A stretch of 63,486 nucleotides of DNA from an uncultured Micrococcales bacterium (GTDB taxonomy: Bacteria; Actinomycetota; Actinomycetes; Actinomycetales; Microbacteriaceae): contig CAIZQQ010000223.1 in the NCBI GenBank assembly GCA_903935175.1, positions 1 through 63,486 of the forward strand, read 5' to 3'. Under the pieces are notes generated by a model. It made no database searches and was not told the origin of the DNA. It worked only from the letters and a program-made list of their open reading frames with translations. Of this stretch, positions 1 through 12,598 are shown piece after piece. Position numbers and translations under genes: made by a program. Positions within the stretch are counted from its first letter, which is position 1; every line of letters starts with the position of its first letter.

Positions 1-932
1 ACGGTGTCAACGAACTGCGCGATGATCTCGCCGCAGCCAAAGAGTTTGCCAAAGAAGACGAATCGTTTGCGGCAGAAGTGCCAGGTCTCGAAGAGAAGCT
101 GGTTGCTAACACCGAAAAGCTCCGTCGCCTGCTGATTCCTCGTGACCCAGATGATGGCCGCGATGTAATCATGGAAATCAAGGCAGGTGAAGGTGGTGCC
201 GAGTCGGCACTGTTCGCCGCCGACCTACTTCGCATGTACATCCAGTACGCCAACTCAAAGGGTTGGAAGACCGAGATTCTCGACAAAAACGAGAGCGATC
301 TCGGTGGCTACAAGGATGTTCAGCTGGCGATCAAGTCAAACACCACCGACCCCGCTCAGGGCGTTTGGGCTCACCTGAAGTATGAGGGTGGCGTGCACCG
401 TGTTCAGCGTGTTCCGGTCACCGAAACTCAGGGACGCATTCACACTTCGGCCGCCGGCGTTCTGATTTTTCCAGAAGTTGACGCACCAGAAGAAGTCGAG
501 ATCAGCCAAAACGACCTTCGCATCGACGTCTACCGTTCATCTGGCCCTGGTGGTCAGTCGGTAAACACCACCGACTCTGCCGTTCGCATCACCCACCTTC
601 CAACCGGAATCACTGTGGCGATGCAGAACGAAAAGTCTCAGCTGCAGAACCGCGAAGCTGCCATGCGAGTGCTGCGTGCGCGCATCCTCGCTGCCCAGCA
701 AGAGGCCATCGACGCCGAGCAGAGCGCAGCCCGCAAGTCACAGGTTCGTTCGGTCGACCGCTCAGAGCGAATTCGCACCTACAACTTTCCCGAAAACCGC
801 ATCGCCGATCACCGCACCGGCTACAAGTCGTACAACCTTGACCAGGTCATGGATGGCGCGCTTGAGCCGGTAGTTCAGTCGGCAATCACCGTTGACGAAG
901 AAGCTCGTCTGGCGGCTCTCGGAAACAAGTAA
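1..932 (+). CDS. prfA: Peptide chain release factor 1 (5'-truncated by window start)
   Basis: Frame open from base 3; contains the GGQ motif ([24 protein letters not shown]); followed by prmC. Confidence 0.97.
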   Translation, partial: GVNELRDDLAAAKEFAKEDESFAAEVPGLEEKLVANTEKLRRLLIPRDPDDGRDVIMEIKAGEGGAESALFAADLLRMYIQYANSKGWKTEILDKNESDLGGYKDVQLAIKSNTTDPAQGVWAHLKYEGGVHRVQRVPVTETQGRIHTSAAGVLIFPEVDAPEEVEISQNDLRIDVYRSSGPGGQSVNTTDSAVRITHLPTGITVAMQNEKSQLQNREAAMRVLRARILAAQQEAIDAEQSAARKSQVRSVDRSERIRTYNFPENRIADHRTGYKSYNLDQVMDGALEPVVQSAITVDEEARLAALGNK

Positions 933-935
933 CCG

Positions 936-1799
936 ATGTCGCTGGCCAGTTTGCTCGACCGCGCCGAAGCCGCCTTCACCAATGCCGGCATCGAAACTCC
1001 TCGAGTCGACGCCGAACTTTTAGCCGCGTGGATGCTCGGCATCAGCCGTGGCGAATTGCAAAGTGGTCTGATCACCGACTCGATCGCGTTCGACGAAGCG
1101 CAAACCCTGCAGTTTGAAACCCTGGCCGCTCGCCGTGCCGAGCGTGAACCGTTGCAGCACTTGACCGGCGTCGCTCACTTTCGCAACATCACCCTCCAAG
1201 TTGGCAAAGGCGTTTTCGTGCCCCGCCCAGAAACCGAGTGGGTCACCGGCCTCGCCATCGACGCGGTCAAAGCCTGCGCCAATCCCGAGCCGATTGTGTT
1301 CGACCTATGTGCCGGTTCAGGAGCCATCGGTCTTGCAATCGCCACCGAGATTCCAAACGCGCAGGTTATCGGCGTCGAAAAATCAGCGGATGCCTTCGGC
1401 TACACAAGCCGCAACTACGCCAAGCTTGCTCCGACCAACGGCCGCGCCATTCTCGCCGATGTTGCCGATACCCCAAACGATCTCGACGGCAAGGTTGACG
1501 TTGTGATTAGCAACCCGCCGTACATCCCCGCTCAAATGGTGCCGATCTACCCTGAGGTAGCACTTCACGACCCAGGGCTGGCACTGTATGGGGGAGAAGA
1601 CGGGCTTGATGTGGTTCGCGTGGTGGCCGATGTTGCCGCTCGCCTGCTTCACCCGGGCGGAACCCTAATCATTGAGCACGCCGACATGCAGGGCGAAGCG
1701 GTTCGCCATTTACTATTAGATAAGGGTTGGACGCAGGTTCGAACCCACCAAGATTTCAACTCGAGAGATCGCTCGGTTTCGGCAGTTCGAAGCCACTAG
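936..1799 (+). CDS. prmC: Release factor glutamine N5-methyltransferase
   Basis: NPPYIP motif, FVPRPETEW, SAM-binding DLCAGSGAIGLA; follows prfA. Confidence 0.96.
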   Translation: MSLASLLDRAEAAFTNAGIETPRVDAELLAAWMLGISRGELQSGLITDSIAFDEAQTLQFETLAARRAEREPLQHLTGVAHFRNITLQVGKGVFVPRPETEWVTGLAIDAVKACANPEPIVFDLCAGSGAIGLAIATEIPNAQVIGVEKSADAFGYTSRNYAKLAPTNGRAILADVADTPNDLDGKVDVVISNPPYIPAQMVPIYPEVALHDPGLALYGGEDGLDVVRVVADVAARLLHPGGTLIIEHADMQGEAVRHLLLDKGWTQVRTHQDFNSRDRSVSAVRSH

Positions 1800-1816
1800 T
1801 GACACGAAAGGCAGCC

Positions 1817-2512
1817 ATGGAACGCATTTATGACTGCTCGGTAGACACCGACCTTCTCACCGGCATGAGGCTGGCAAAAGCCTCGCTCGGCCGACACGAA
1901 CTTGTTGTGCTTCCAACCGACACCGTCTATGGGCTCGGCTGCGACGCATTCTCTGCCAAGGGCGTTGCGGCACTGCTTGCCGCCAAGGGCCGCGGTCGTC
2001 AGTCGCCCCCGCCGGTGCTCATTCCAAACATCGCCACCATGCGTGCGCTCGCCGAAACCGTTCCAGACGCTGCCCTAGCCCTTGCCAACACCTTCTGGCC
2101 TGGCGCGCTAACCATGATTCTTCGTTCACAGCCCTCACTCACCTGGGATCTAGGCGAGACCCAAGGCACCGTGGCTCTTCGCATGCCAGACCACAAGATT
2201 GCGCTCGCCCTTCTCGAAGAGGTTGGCCCGCTAGCGGTATCGAGCGCTAACCTCACCGGTGAACCGGCTGCTGTCACCTGCGCACAGGCCGAAGCCTATC
2301 TAGGCAAGAGCGTGAAGGTTTACTTGGATGGTGGGCCAAGCCCGAAGGGTGAAGCGTCAACCATCGTTGACCTAACCGACCTTCGCTACGAAACCGATGC
2401 CAAAGGCAACCAGGTTGAAGTTGGCAAGATTCGAATCGTGCGCAAAGGTGCCCTTTCGACCGCAAAGATTCGGTCTGTGGTTGGCGACCTTCTCGAGAGC
2501 GATGCCAGCTAG
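1817..2512 (+). CDS. tsaC: L-threonylcarbamoyladenylate synthase (Sua5/YrdC family)
   Basis: PTDTVYGLGCDAF, SSANLTGEPA; ATG at 1817 preceded by an AAAGG-like SD, preferred over the upstream ORF start at 1727. Confidence 0.92.
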   Translation: MERIYDCSVDTDLLTGMRLAKASLGRHELVVLPTDTVYGLGCDAFSAKGVAALLAAKGRGRQSPPPVLIPNIATMRALAETVPDAALALANTFWPGALTMILRSQPSLTWDLGETQGTVALRMPDHKIALALLEEVGPLAVSSANLTGEPAAVTCAQAEAYLGKSVKVYLDGGPSPKGEASTIVDLTDLRYETDAKGNQVEVGKIRIVRKGALSTAKIRSVVGDLLESDAS

Positions 2513-3625
2513 GTGCGCGCCTATTTTCTAATGTTTTTGGTCGCCACCGTGGTGACCTACCTCGCGACTCACTTGGTGCGACGGGTTGCCGCTAAGCGCA
2601 ACCTGCACCTCGAAATTCGCGAACGCGATGTGCACAAGGTTCCGACCCCGCGCCTCGGCGGGCTTGCCATGTATGTCGGGTTTATGGTCACCATGCTGGT
2701 GGCGTGGCCACTCGGTTGGTTCTCAACCGTTTTCGCCAATCCGGGTCAGGTTTTTGCCATCCTCGGTGCCATAACCCTCATGACTGCAGTCGGCGTGCTC
2801 GACGACCTGTTCGACCTCGACTGGACACTGAAGCTGGCCGCCCAGTTCATCGTGGCCGGCCTCATCGCCTGGCAGGGCGTGCAAATCGTCTCACTACCAA
2901 TCTCAGGCCTAACCATCGGCTCGTTCGGCATTAGCCTGATTGCCACCGTGTTTTTGACCGTTCTCATCATGAACGCGGTGAACTTTATCGATGGGCTCGA
3001 CGGACTAGTTGCCGGCGTGGTCTTCATTGGAACATCCGTGTTCTTCGCCTACAGCTACCTGCTTGCGCAGCAAACCTCACCAACCAACTACTTCAGCCTG
3101 GCTGGTCTGATTTCGGCCATCGTGCTTGGCATGTGCGCCGGCTTTTTGCCCCACAACTGGCACAAGGCCAAAATTTTCATGGGCGACAGCGGCGCATATC
3201 AACTTGGCCTTCTCATGTCGATCTCAGCTCTTGCCGTCACCGGCCAGGTTGACCCAGGCACGGTAACCCGAAACGATCTGATCCCGGCGCTGATTCCGCT
3301 GATCCTGCCGCTGAGCATCCTCGTTCTGCCACTGCTCGACTTCTCACTCGCCGTGGTGCGCCGCCTTCGCGCCGGCAAGTCGCCGTTCTCGGCAGACCGC
3401 AAACACCTGCACCACAGACTGCAAGACTTTGGCCACAGCCATCTCGGCTCGGTTCTGGTCTTCTATTTCTGGACCGCACTGGTTTCGATTACCTGCCTAC
3501 TTTTTTTCTGGCTGCCGAGCATTCAGGTTCTGCTCTGGTTCTCGCTCGGTCTTCTAGCCACCTGCCTCTACACCTTCTGGCCGGGTATCGCCCGGCGTCA
3601 ACAAAAGAAAGCTGCCGATGTCTAA
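2513..3625 (+). CDS. wecA: Undecaprenyl-phosphate GlcNAc-1-phosphate transferase (MraY/WecA family)
   Basis: Polytopic; NFIDGLDGL, MGDSGAYQLG and DRKHLHHRL motifs; GTG start abutting the tsaC stop. Confidence 0.9.
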   Translation: MRAYFLMFLVATVVTYLATHLVRRVAAKRNLHLEIRERDVHKVPTPRLGGLAMYVGFMVTMLVAWPLGWFSTVFANPGQVFAILGAITLMTAVGVLDDLFDLDWTLKLAAQFIVAGLIAWQGVQIVSLPISGLTIGSFGISLIATVFLTVLIMNAVNFIDGLDGLVAGVVFIGTSVFFAYSYLLAQQTSPTNYFSLAGLISAIVLGMCAGFLPHNWHKAKIFMGDSGAYQLGLLMSISALAVTGQVDPGTVTRNDLIPALIPLILPLSILVLPLLDFSLAVVRRLRAGKSPFSADRKHLHHRLQDFGHSHLGSVLVFYFWTALVSITCLLFFWLPSIQVLLWFSLGLLATCLYTFWPGIARRQQKKAADV

Positions 3626-4040
3626 GCCAAACTCTCGCCCAACGAACGTCAACGAACTTTTCAAGCAGGTGCTGCTTCAGGGAACCCTGCTAGGTGCGGC
3701 TATCGCCACCTTCGGCGTGACGATCGGCTTCATCGTGGCCGGTGAGCCAGGCTCGGCAAGTGCTCTTATCGGTGCCGCCATCGCCATCGTTTTCAACGGG
3801 ATGACCGCACTCAGCGTTTGGATCGGTGGCAAGTTGCCGCTCGGCGGTTTCTACGGTGTGGTGCTCGGCGGCTGGATTGTCAAAATCGTGCTGTTCATCA
3901 TCGTCATCGGTGTGCTTCGCGACGTCGAATTCATTCATGGACCAACGCTTTTCTTCACCCTGGTCGCATCGATTCTCGGTGGCCTAACCATCGACGCTTT
4001 GGCCGTTCTGAGAGCCCGCATTCCGACCTTCGACGAGTAA
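3618..4040 (+). CDS. AtpI-like small membrane protein upstream of the ATP synthase operon
   Basis: Four predicted TM segments, 140 aa, overlaps wecA by 8 nt, position typical of actinobacterial atpI-like genes. Confidence 0.6.
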   Translation: MSKPNSRPTNVNELFKQVLLQGTLLGAAIATFGVTIGFIVAGEPGSASALIGAAIAIVFNGMTALSVWIGGKLPLGGFYGVVLGGWIVKIVLFIIVIGVLRDVEFIHGPTLFFTLVASILGGLTIDALAVLRARIPTFDE

Positions 4041-4069
4041 GTTTTTACCCTTTCGAAAGAGGCGGCGCA

Positions 4070-4116
4070 AGCCAAGTAAAAAAGTTACCGAAATCGGCTA
4101 ACTCTGGCTTTTTTAC
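4070..4116 (+). terminator. Terminator/attenuator-like structured element between the atpI-like gene and atpB
   Basis: GTTACCGA-AA-TCGG(C)TAAC hairpin nested inside AGCCA...TGGCT followed by TTTTTT; also a perfect 9-bp inverted repeat GTAAAAAAG/CTTTTTTAC. Confidence 0.55.
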
Positions 4117-4248
4117 GGGATTTTTCTGAGATTTTTGCTGTTAGACTTTTCGTAATCACCCAGCGAATTTTCGGGTGAACCACACTGTAAATCGCCGCAA
4201 GGGTGAACCTTGCCCCGAAACAGGAGTTGCAAGCTGCTTACTAACGCC

Positions 4249-5076
4249 ATGAGCCTGCTCATTACGGCTTCGTCATCCGAAGAGTCTGACGGTGGCTTTC
4301 ACGCTCCTTCAATCGACGAGTTCTACCCAGAAATCATTGCGTTTGCAGACACCCCATTTGCCCTGAACCGCATCATGCTCATCCGCTTGATCGTGGTTAC
4401 CGTTCTGATCGTTCTCTTCTCGATTTTGGTTAGCCACTTCAAGAAGGCTCAGGCCACTCAAAACTTCGTACCAAGCCGCTTCCAGTTGATGGGTGAAATC
4501 GCGCTGAACTTCGTGCGAACCAACATCGCTCACGAACAGCTCGGCAAAAAAGACGGCGACCGCTTCTTGCCGCTGCTGACCACCATTTTCTTCACCGTGC
4601 TCGGCATGAACATCACGGGTATCATCCCGGGTTTCAACATTTCTGGAACCTCGGTAATCGGTCTGCCGATCGTTTTGGCCCTTGCGGCCTATGTGACCTT
4701 CATCTACGCGGGTGTGCGCCACCACGGCATCCGCTTTTTCAAGGTGGCAACGATTCCAGCCGGTGTGCCGGGTGCCTTCTTGCCGTTGGTGTTCGTCATC
4801 GAGGTTCTCTCGACCTTCATTCTTCGCCCAGTCACCCTGGCTCTGCGTTTGACCATGAACATGATCGCTGGCCACTTGCTGCTCGTGCTCTGTTTCTCGG
4901 CAACCCAGTTCTTCTTCTTCAGCTCCGAGGGCATTTTCAAGCTCTTCGGTGCCGGCACACTCCTGTTTGGCTTTGCCTTCACTCTCTTCGAGATTTTGGT
5001 GGCATTCCTACAGGCCTACGTTTTCACTCTGCTAACTACCGTCTACATTCAGTTGTCGTTGGCAGATGATCACTAA
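4249..5076 (+). CDS. atpB: F0F1 ATP synthase subunit a
   Basis: Polytopic subunit a with LALRLTMNMIAGHLLL; ATG at 4249 preferred. Confidence 0.95.
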   Translation: MSLLITASSSEESDGGFHAPSIDEFYPEIIAFADTPFALNRIMLIRLIVVTVLIVLFSILVSHFKKAQATQNFVPSRFQLMGEIALNFVRTNIAHEQLGKKDGDRFLPLLTTIFFTVLGMNITGIIPGFNISGTSVIGLPIVLALAAYVTFIYAGVRHHGIRFFKVATIPAGVPGAFLPLVFVIEVLSTFILRPVTLALRLTMNMIAGHLLLVLCFSATQFFFFSSEGIFKLFGAGTLLFGFAFTLFEILVAFLQAYVFTLLTTVYIQLSLADDH

Positions 5077-5119
5077 AGAGACTGGCAACCGCCAAGCTCT
5101 TACTCCAGAAGGGAAATAA

Positions 5120-5341
<222 letters not shown>

Positions 5342-5369
5342 TCTCTAAACCAAGTAGAGGATTCACAGC

Positions 5370-5939
5370 GTGATTACAAACATTCTTCTGGCTGCAGAGG
5401 GCGAGACTAAAAACCCGCTCTTGCCAGCAGACTACGACCTAGTTTGGTCGTCTGTCGTATTTGTGATCTTGCTCACCTTCTTCTGGTTCCGAGTTCTTCC
5501 TAATTTCAAGAAGACCTTGGATGAGCGCACCGAAGCTATCGAAGGGCGCTTGGCTTCTGCCGAGCGTGCTCAGGCCGAAGTCGCTGAGAAGACTGCCGAA
5601 ATTGAGAAAGCTCAAGAAAACTCACGTGCAGAAGCATCTGAGATTCGCGAGCAGGCTCGTGCCGAAGGTGTCGCCATCTTGACTGAACTCAAGGAACTGG
5701 CTAACCAGGAGGCCGCTCGAATCACCGCAACCGCCAAGGCTCAGATCGAAGCAGAGCGCCAAGCCGCTCTAGTTTCGCTTCGTGCCGAGGTTGGCGCACT
5801 GGCCATCGACCTTGCTTCGCAAGTTGTTGGTGCCAGCCTGAAGAACGACAAGGTCGCTACCGGCGTTGTCGACAGCTTCTTGAGCGAACTCGAGTCGAGT
5901 GATGTGCCGGCAAAGGCAAAGGGCAAGGCTAAGAAATAA
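5370..5939 (+). CDS. atpF: F0F1 ATP synthase subunit b
   Basis: N-terminal TM plus long charged coiled coil; operon position. Confidence 0.95.
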   Translation: MITNILLAAEGETKNPLLPADYDLVWSSVVFVILLTFFWFRVLPNFKKTLDERTEAIEGRLASAERAQAEVAEKTAEIEKAQENSRAEASEIREQARAEGVAILTELKELANQEAARITATAKAQIEAERQAALVSLRAEVGALAIDLASQVVGASLKNDKVATGVVDSFLSELESSDVPAKAKGKAKK

Positions 5940-6742
5940 TGGCAAGCTCCACCAGACAAGCGTTGGCCGCAGCCAAAGAAGCGATTTCCCCGCTTCTTGG
6001 CAAAGCCGACCTGCTATTCGCAGAGGAATTGTTCACCATCGGTGCAGCAATCGCCTCTTCGATTCAGTTGCGCAACCTTCTCTCTGACCCTTCTGGAGAA
6101 GAGAAGTCAAAGCAGGGTGCCCTCGCCGCAGTTTTCGGCAAGGCCATTTCTAAAGACGCTTTGACATTTGCCAACAAGTTGTCTGGTTTGCGTTGGTCGA
6201 AGGGTTCAGACCTCGTGTCTGCCTTCGAGCAAATGGGTGTTTATGTCGTGGCTTCGATCGCAAGCCGCGACAAGACCCTGGACGAGCTAGAAGACCAACT
6301 CTTCGCAGCCCGAAGCGTGGTCGACTCAAGCCAAGACCTACAGCAGGCGCTTTCATCGCGTCAGGCTTCGGTCGAGAGCAAGGTTGAGCTCGTCTCGGCT
6401 CTGTTCAAGGGCAAGTTGAGCGCAGCATCCGCCCTGTTGGTGCGTTTTGCGGTCATCGGCTCTCGTCAGCACAAGCTGAGCGAGGTTTTAGAAGGCTTCG
6501 GCAAACTGGTTTCTGCCGTCGCCGATCGCCTAGTTGCCACCGTAACCGTGGCTGCTCCTTTGAGCGCAGCCCAGCAAAACCGCCTGGAGGCGGCACTTTC
6601 GGCCTCTTACGGTACTGAACTAAACCTAAATGTCGAGATCGACCCAAGCATCCTCGGTGGTGTGAAGGTTCAGGTTTCGGGAGAAATCATCGACGGCAGC
6701 GTGGCTGCTCGTCTAAACCAAGCAAAGTTGCAACTCGCCTAG
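5939..6742 (+). CDS. atpH: F0F1 ATP synthase subunit delta
   Basis: C-terminal [28 protein letters not shown] signature; operon position. Confidence 0.96.
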   Translation: MASSTRQALAAAKEAISPLLGKADLLFAEELFTIGAAIASSIQLRNLLSDPSGEEKSKQGALAAVFGKAISKDALTFANKLSGLRWSKGSDLVSAFEQMGVYVVASIASRDKTLDELEDQLFAARSVVDSSQDLQQALSSRQASVESKVELVSALFKGKLSAASALLVRFAVIGSRQHKLSEVLEGFGKLVSAVADRLVATVTVAAPLSAAQQNRLEAALSASYGTELNLNVEIDPSILGGVKVQVSGEIIDGSVAARLNQAKLQLA

Positions 6743-6788
6743 GCGAACTAAGACCAACCGGGTTTCGGCCCAGAAGATGAGGAACGAG

Positions 6789-8426
<1,638 letters not shown>

Positions 8427-8449
8427 CGATCGAATACGAAAGGTAAGTC

Positions 8450-9355
8450 ATGGGAGCGCAACTTCGGGTCTATAGGCAGAAAATTAAGTCTGCCCAGACG
8501 ACCAAGAAGATCACTCGCGCTATGGAGTTGATCTCGGCGTCACGCATTGCCAAAGCGCAACAGCGTGTAGCCGCATCGACCCCATACTCGCGTGCAGTAA
8601 CCCGTGCCGTTTCGGCCGTTGCAACCTTCTCGAACATCGACCACCCGCTAACTACCGAGCCAGAGCGCATTGAGCGCGCTGCAGTGGTTATCTTCACCAG
8701 CGACCGTGGTCTTGCCGGTGCCTTCTCGTCAAACGTTCTTCGCGAGGCCGAGCAGCTATCTGCTCTACTTCGCGAACAGGGCAAAGACGTGGTCTACTAC
8801 CTGGTCGGTCGCAAGGCGGTTGGTTTCTTCAACTTCCGTCGTCGCACCGCAACCCAGCAGTGGATCGGCGGCACCGACCTTCCGCAGTTTGACACCGCGA
8901 AAGAGATTGCCGACGCAGTTGTTGCAGCATTCAACACTCCAGCCAGCGAGGGTGGTGTAGACGAGATTCACATGGTCTACAACCGCTTCGTTTCGATGAT
9001 CGCCCAGGTACCAGAAGTTGTTCGACTACTTCCACTAGAAGTTGTTGAAGGCGTCGAAGCACCTAGCGACAGCGAAGTTTTCCCGCTCTACGAGTTCGAG
9101 CCAGATGTGAACAAGGTGCTGGATGCTCTGCTTCCGGTTTACATCGAAAGCCGTATCTTCAACGCGATGCTGCAGAGCGCAGCATCCGAGCACGCAGCCC
9201 GTCAAAAGGCTATGAAGTCGGCAACCGACAACGCCGACAAGCTAATCAAGAACTACACCCGATTGAGCAACGCTGCTCGTCAGGCCGAAATTACCCAACA
9301 GATTTCTGAAATCGTTGGTGGCGCAGACGCTCTGGCCACTAGCGACGAAGACTAA
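8450..9355 (+). CDS. atpG: F0F1 ATP synthase subunit gamma
   Basis: [32 protein letters not shown]; operon position. Confidence 0.98.
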   Translation: MGAQLRVYRQKIKSAQTTKKITRAMELISASRIAKAQQRVAASTPYSRAVTRAVSAVATFSNIDHPLTTEPERIERAAVVIFTSDRGLAGAFSSNVLREAEQLSALLREQGKDVVYYLVGRKAVGFFNFRRRTATQQWIGGTDLPQFDTAKEIADAVVAAFNTPASEGGVDEIHMVYNRFVSMIAQVPEVVRLLPLEVVEGVEAPSDSEVFPLYEFEPDVNKVLDALLPVYIESRIFNAMLQSAASEHAARQKAMKSATDNADKLIKNYTRLSNAARQAEITQQISEIVGGADALATSDED

Positions 9356-10819
<1,464 letters not shown>

Positions 10820-10821
10820 CA

Positions 10822-11082
10822 ATGGCAACTCTTCGTGTCGAACTTGTAGCAGCCGACCGCGCAATCTGGGCTGGCGAGGCCAAAATGGTCGTCGCCAAAA
10901 CCGTAGAGGGCGAGATTGGTTTGCTACCTGGTCACGAGCCTATGCTTGCCATCTTGGCTTCTGGTGAGGTTCGCATCACGCTCGAAGACGGAGCCGGCAT
11001 CAAGGCAAGCGCCGAAGATGGCTTTCTCTCGATCGAGCACGACGTGGTCACCATCGTGGCTCGTCATGCCGAGCTGGTCTAA
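10822..11082 (+). CDS. atpC: F0F1 ATP synthase subunit epsilon
   Basis: Small epsilon N-terminal domain, GEIGLLPGHEPML; end of atp operon. Confidence 0.96.
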   Translation: MATLRVELVAADRAIWAGEAKMVVAKTVEGEIGLLPGHEPMLAILASGEVRITLEDGAGIKASAEDGFLSIEHDVVTIVARHAELV

Positions 11083-11100
11083 ACACAACTTCAAAAGTAA

Positions 11101-11129
11101 AAACCCCGTCCGGTTGGGCGGGGTTTTTC
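11101..11129 (+). terminator. Rho-independent terminator of the atp operon
   Basis: AACCCCGTCCGGTTGGGCGGGGTTTTT. Confidence 0.92.
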
Positions 11130-11144
11130 TTGTTTTTGGAGTGC

Positions 11145-11792
11145 TTAGTCTTGCTCGGGGCGACGCTTGGCAGGTGCTTCGCGTCGGTTAGCGGCCGGAA
11201 CCCACTTGACGTCTCCGCCGTGGTTGATGTTCGCGTAGCGGGCTAGCACGAATAGTAGGTCGCTTAGGCGGTTTAGGTACTTCACCGCGAGGATGCTCAC
11301 ACCGCCGTCTTTGTGGCCTTTCTTAGCTGGCTCGGTGCCGTGTTCTTCGATGGCGTGCCAGGTGGCGCGCTCTGCGCGGCGAACAACCGTGCGGGCAAGG
11401 TGCAGCCCGGCTGCAACGCCTGATCCACCAGGAATGATGAAAGAGTCGAGCTTCTCGAGCTTCGAGTTGTAATAGTCGATGGCCTCTTCGAGTGCGTCGA
11501 TCCAGGCTGAATCCACGCGAAGTGGCTCGTACTCGTAGTGTTCGTTCAGTGGGTTCGAGAGGTCTGCGCCAAGGTCGAAGAGTTCGTTCTGAATCTGTGA
11601 CAGCAGGCCAAGGGTTTTCTCATCGAACTCACCGTGTGCCAGCGAAACAGCAACACCGATCGCGCTGTTTGCCTCATCGACATCGGCATAGGCCTCGATG
11701 CGAGGGTCGGTTTTGCGCACTCTCGAAAAGTCGCTCAAACCGGTCATACCTTCGTCGCCGGTGCGGGTGTAAATCTTGGTTAGTTTGACCAT
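11145..11792 (-). CDS. Cob(I)yrinic acid a,c-diamide adenosyltransferase (PduO/ATR type)
   Basis: KIYTRTGDEGMTGL N-terminus; ARTVVRRAER and LNRLSDLLFVLAR motifs. Confidence 0.92.
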   Translation of the reverse strand: MVKLTKIYTRTGDEGMTGLSDFSRVRKTDPRIEAYADVDEANSAIGVAVSLAHGEFDEKTLGLLSQIQNELFDLGADLSNPLNEHYEYEPLRVDSAWIDALEEAIDYYNSKLEKLDSFIIPGGSGVAAGLHLARTVVRRAERATWHAIEEHGTEPAKKGHKDGGVSILAVKYLNRLSDLLFVLARYANINHGGDVKWVPAANRREAPAKRRPEQD

Positions 11793-11815
11793 GTCTCAAG
11801 TTTAGGCTTGTAATC
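11793..11815. promoter_or_regulatory. Candidate bidirectional leaderless promoter
   Basis: + strand TAGGCT (11803-11808) 7 nt before ATG; - strand TAAACT (11804-11799) 6 nt before ATG; the hexamers overlap by 2 bp. Confidence 0.6.
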
Positions 11816-12598
11816 ATGTTGTTCCTTCTGCCACCCTCCGAGACCAAGCAAATTGGCGGCAAACCGCTGAACATTGGCCAGGTGGCGCTGACCTTCGGGC
11901 AACTAAACGAGGCTCGCGACCAGGTTTACGCGGCGCTCAAGTCTCTGTGTGAAGGCGAAGCGGATGTCGCTACCAAGGTTCTTGGCTTAGGTCAAAAGCA
12001 GCTGGGCGATCTGCAGGTGAATCTTGAGGTTCAGACATCCCCAATCATGCCGGCGCTAGATCGCTACACGGGCACGTTATTCGATGGCCTGCACGGCAGG
12101 GGGCTCAAGGGTTCGGCCACCGAGTTTGCCTCTTTGGGTGAGTCTCAGCGAGAGCGAGCCAATGACAGTCTGTTGATTCAGTCGGCCCTTTTTGGATTGA
12201 TCCCGGCCATGAACCTGATTCCGAACTATCGCCTCTCGGCCACCACTCGTTTGCCCGGTTTATCTCTCAAGGATGTCTGGACCGAAGCCCACGATCGGGT
12301 CTGGCCTCGCCTCGAAGATTCGCCGTTGATCGACCTTCGTTCGAAGTCTTATGCCGAACTGGCACCAATTCCTGCTTCTGTGGCGAGCTTTTGGGTTGAG
12401 GTAGTTGCCGAAGGTGCCGATGGTCAACGTAGGGCCTTGAACCACTTCAACAAGAAGGCCAAGGGAGAGTTTGTTCGCGCTGTGCTTTCGCTTAAGTCAA
12501 CGGCATCGAGCATCGCCGACCTAAAGCGCGCGGCTAAAACAGTGGGCCTCCGACTCGAGGAGTCGAAGGCCCAACTGGTTTTGATTACTAAAGAGTAA
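11816..12598 (+). CDS. yaaA: YaaA family peroxide stress protein
   Basis: MLFLLPPSETK start, DLRSKSYAEL, NHFNKKAKGEFVRA. Confidence 0.88.
   Translation: MLFLLPPSETKQIGGKPLNIGQVALTFGQLNEARDQVYAALKSLCEGEADVATKVLGLGQKQLGDLQVNLEVQTSPIMPALDRYTGTLFDGLHGRGLKGSATEFASLGESQRERANDSLLIQSALFGLIPAMNLIPNYRLSATTRLPGLSLKDVWTEAHDRVWPRLEDSPLIDLRSKSYAELAPIPASVASFWVEVVAEGADGQRRALNHFNKKAKGEFVRAVLSLKSTASSIADLKRAAKTVGLRLEESKAQLVLITKE

Noticed and set aside
4041-4248. Known riboswitch class upstream of atpB
   Set aside because: Hairpins present but no recognised riboswitch core; reported only as an unexplained structured leader.
4309-4875. 188-aa minus-strand ORF opposite atpB
   Set aside because: Shadow ORF of a conserved gene; composition rich in His/Asp/Gln, no recognisable domain, RBS or promoter.
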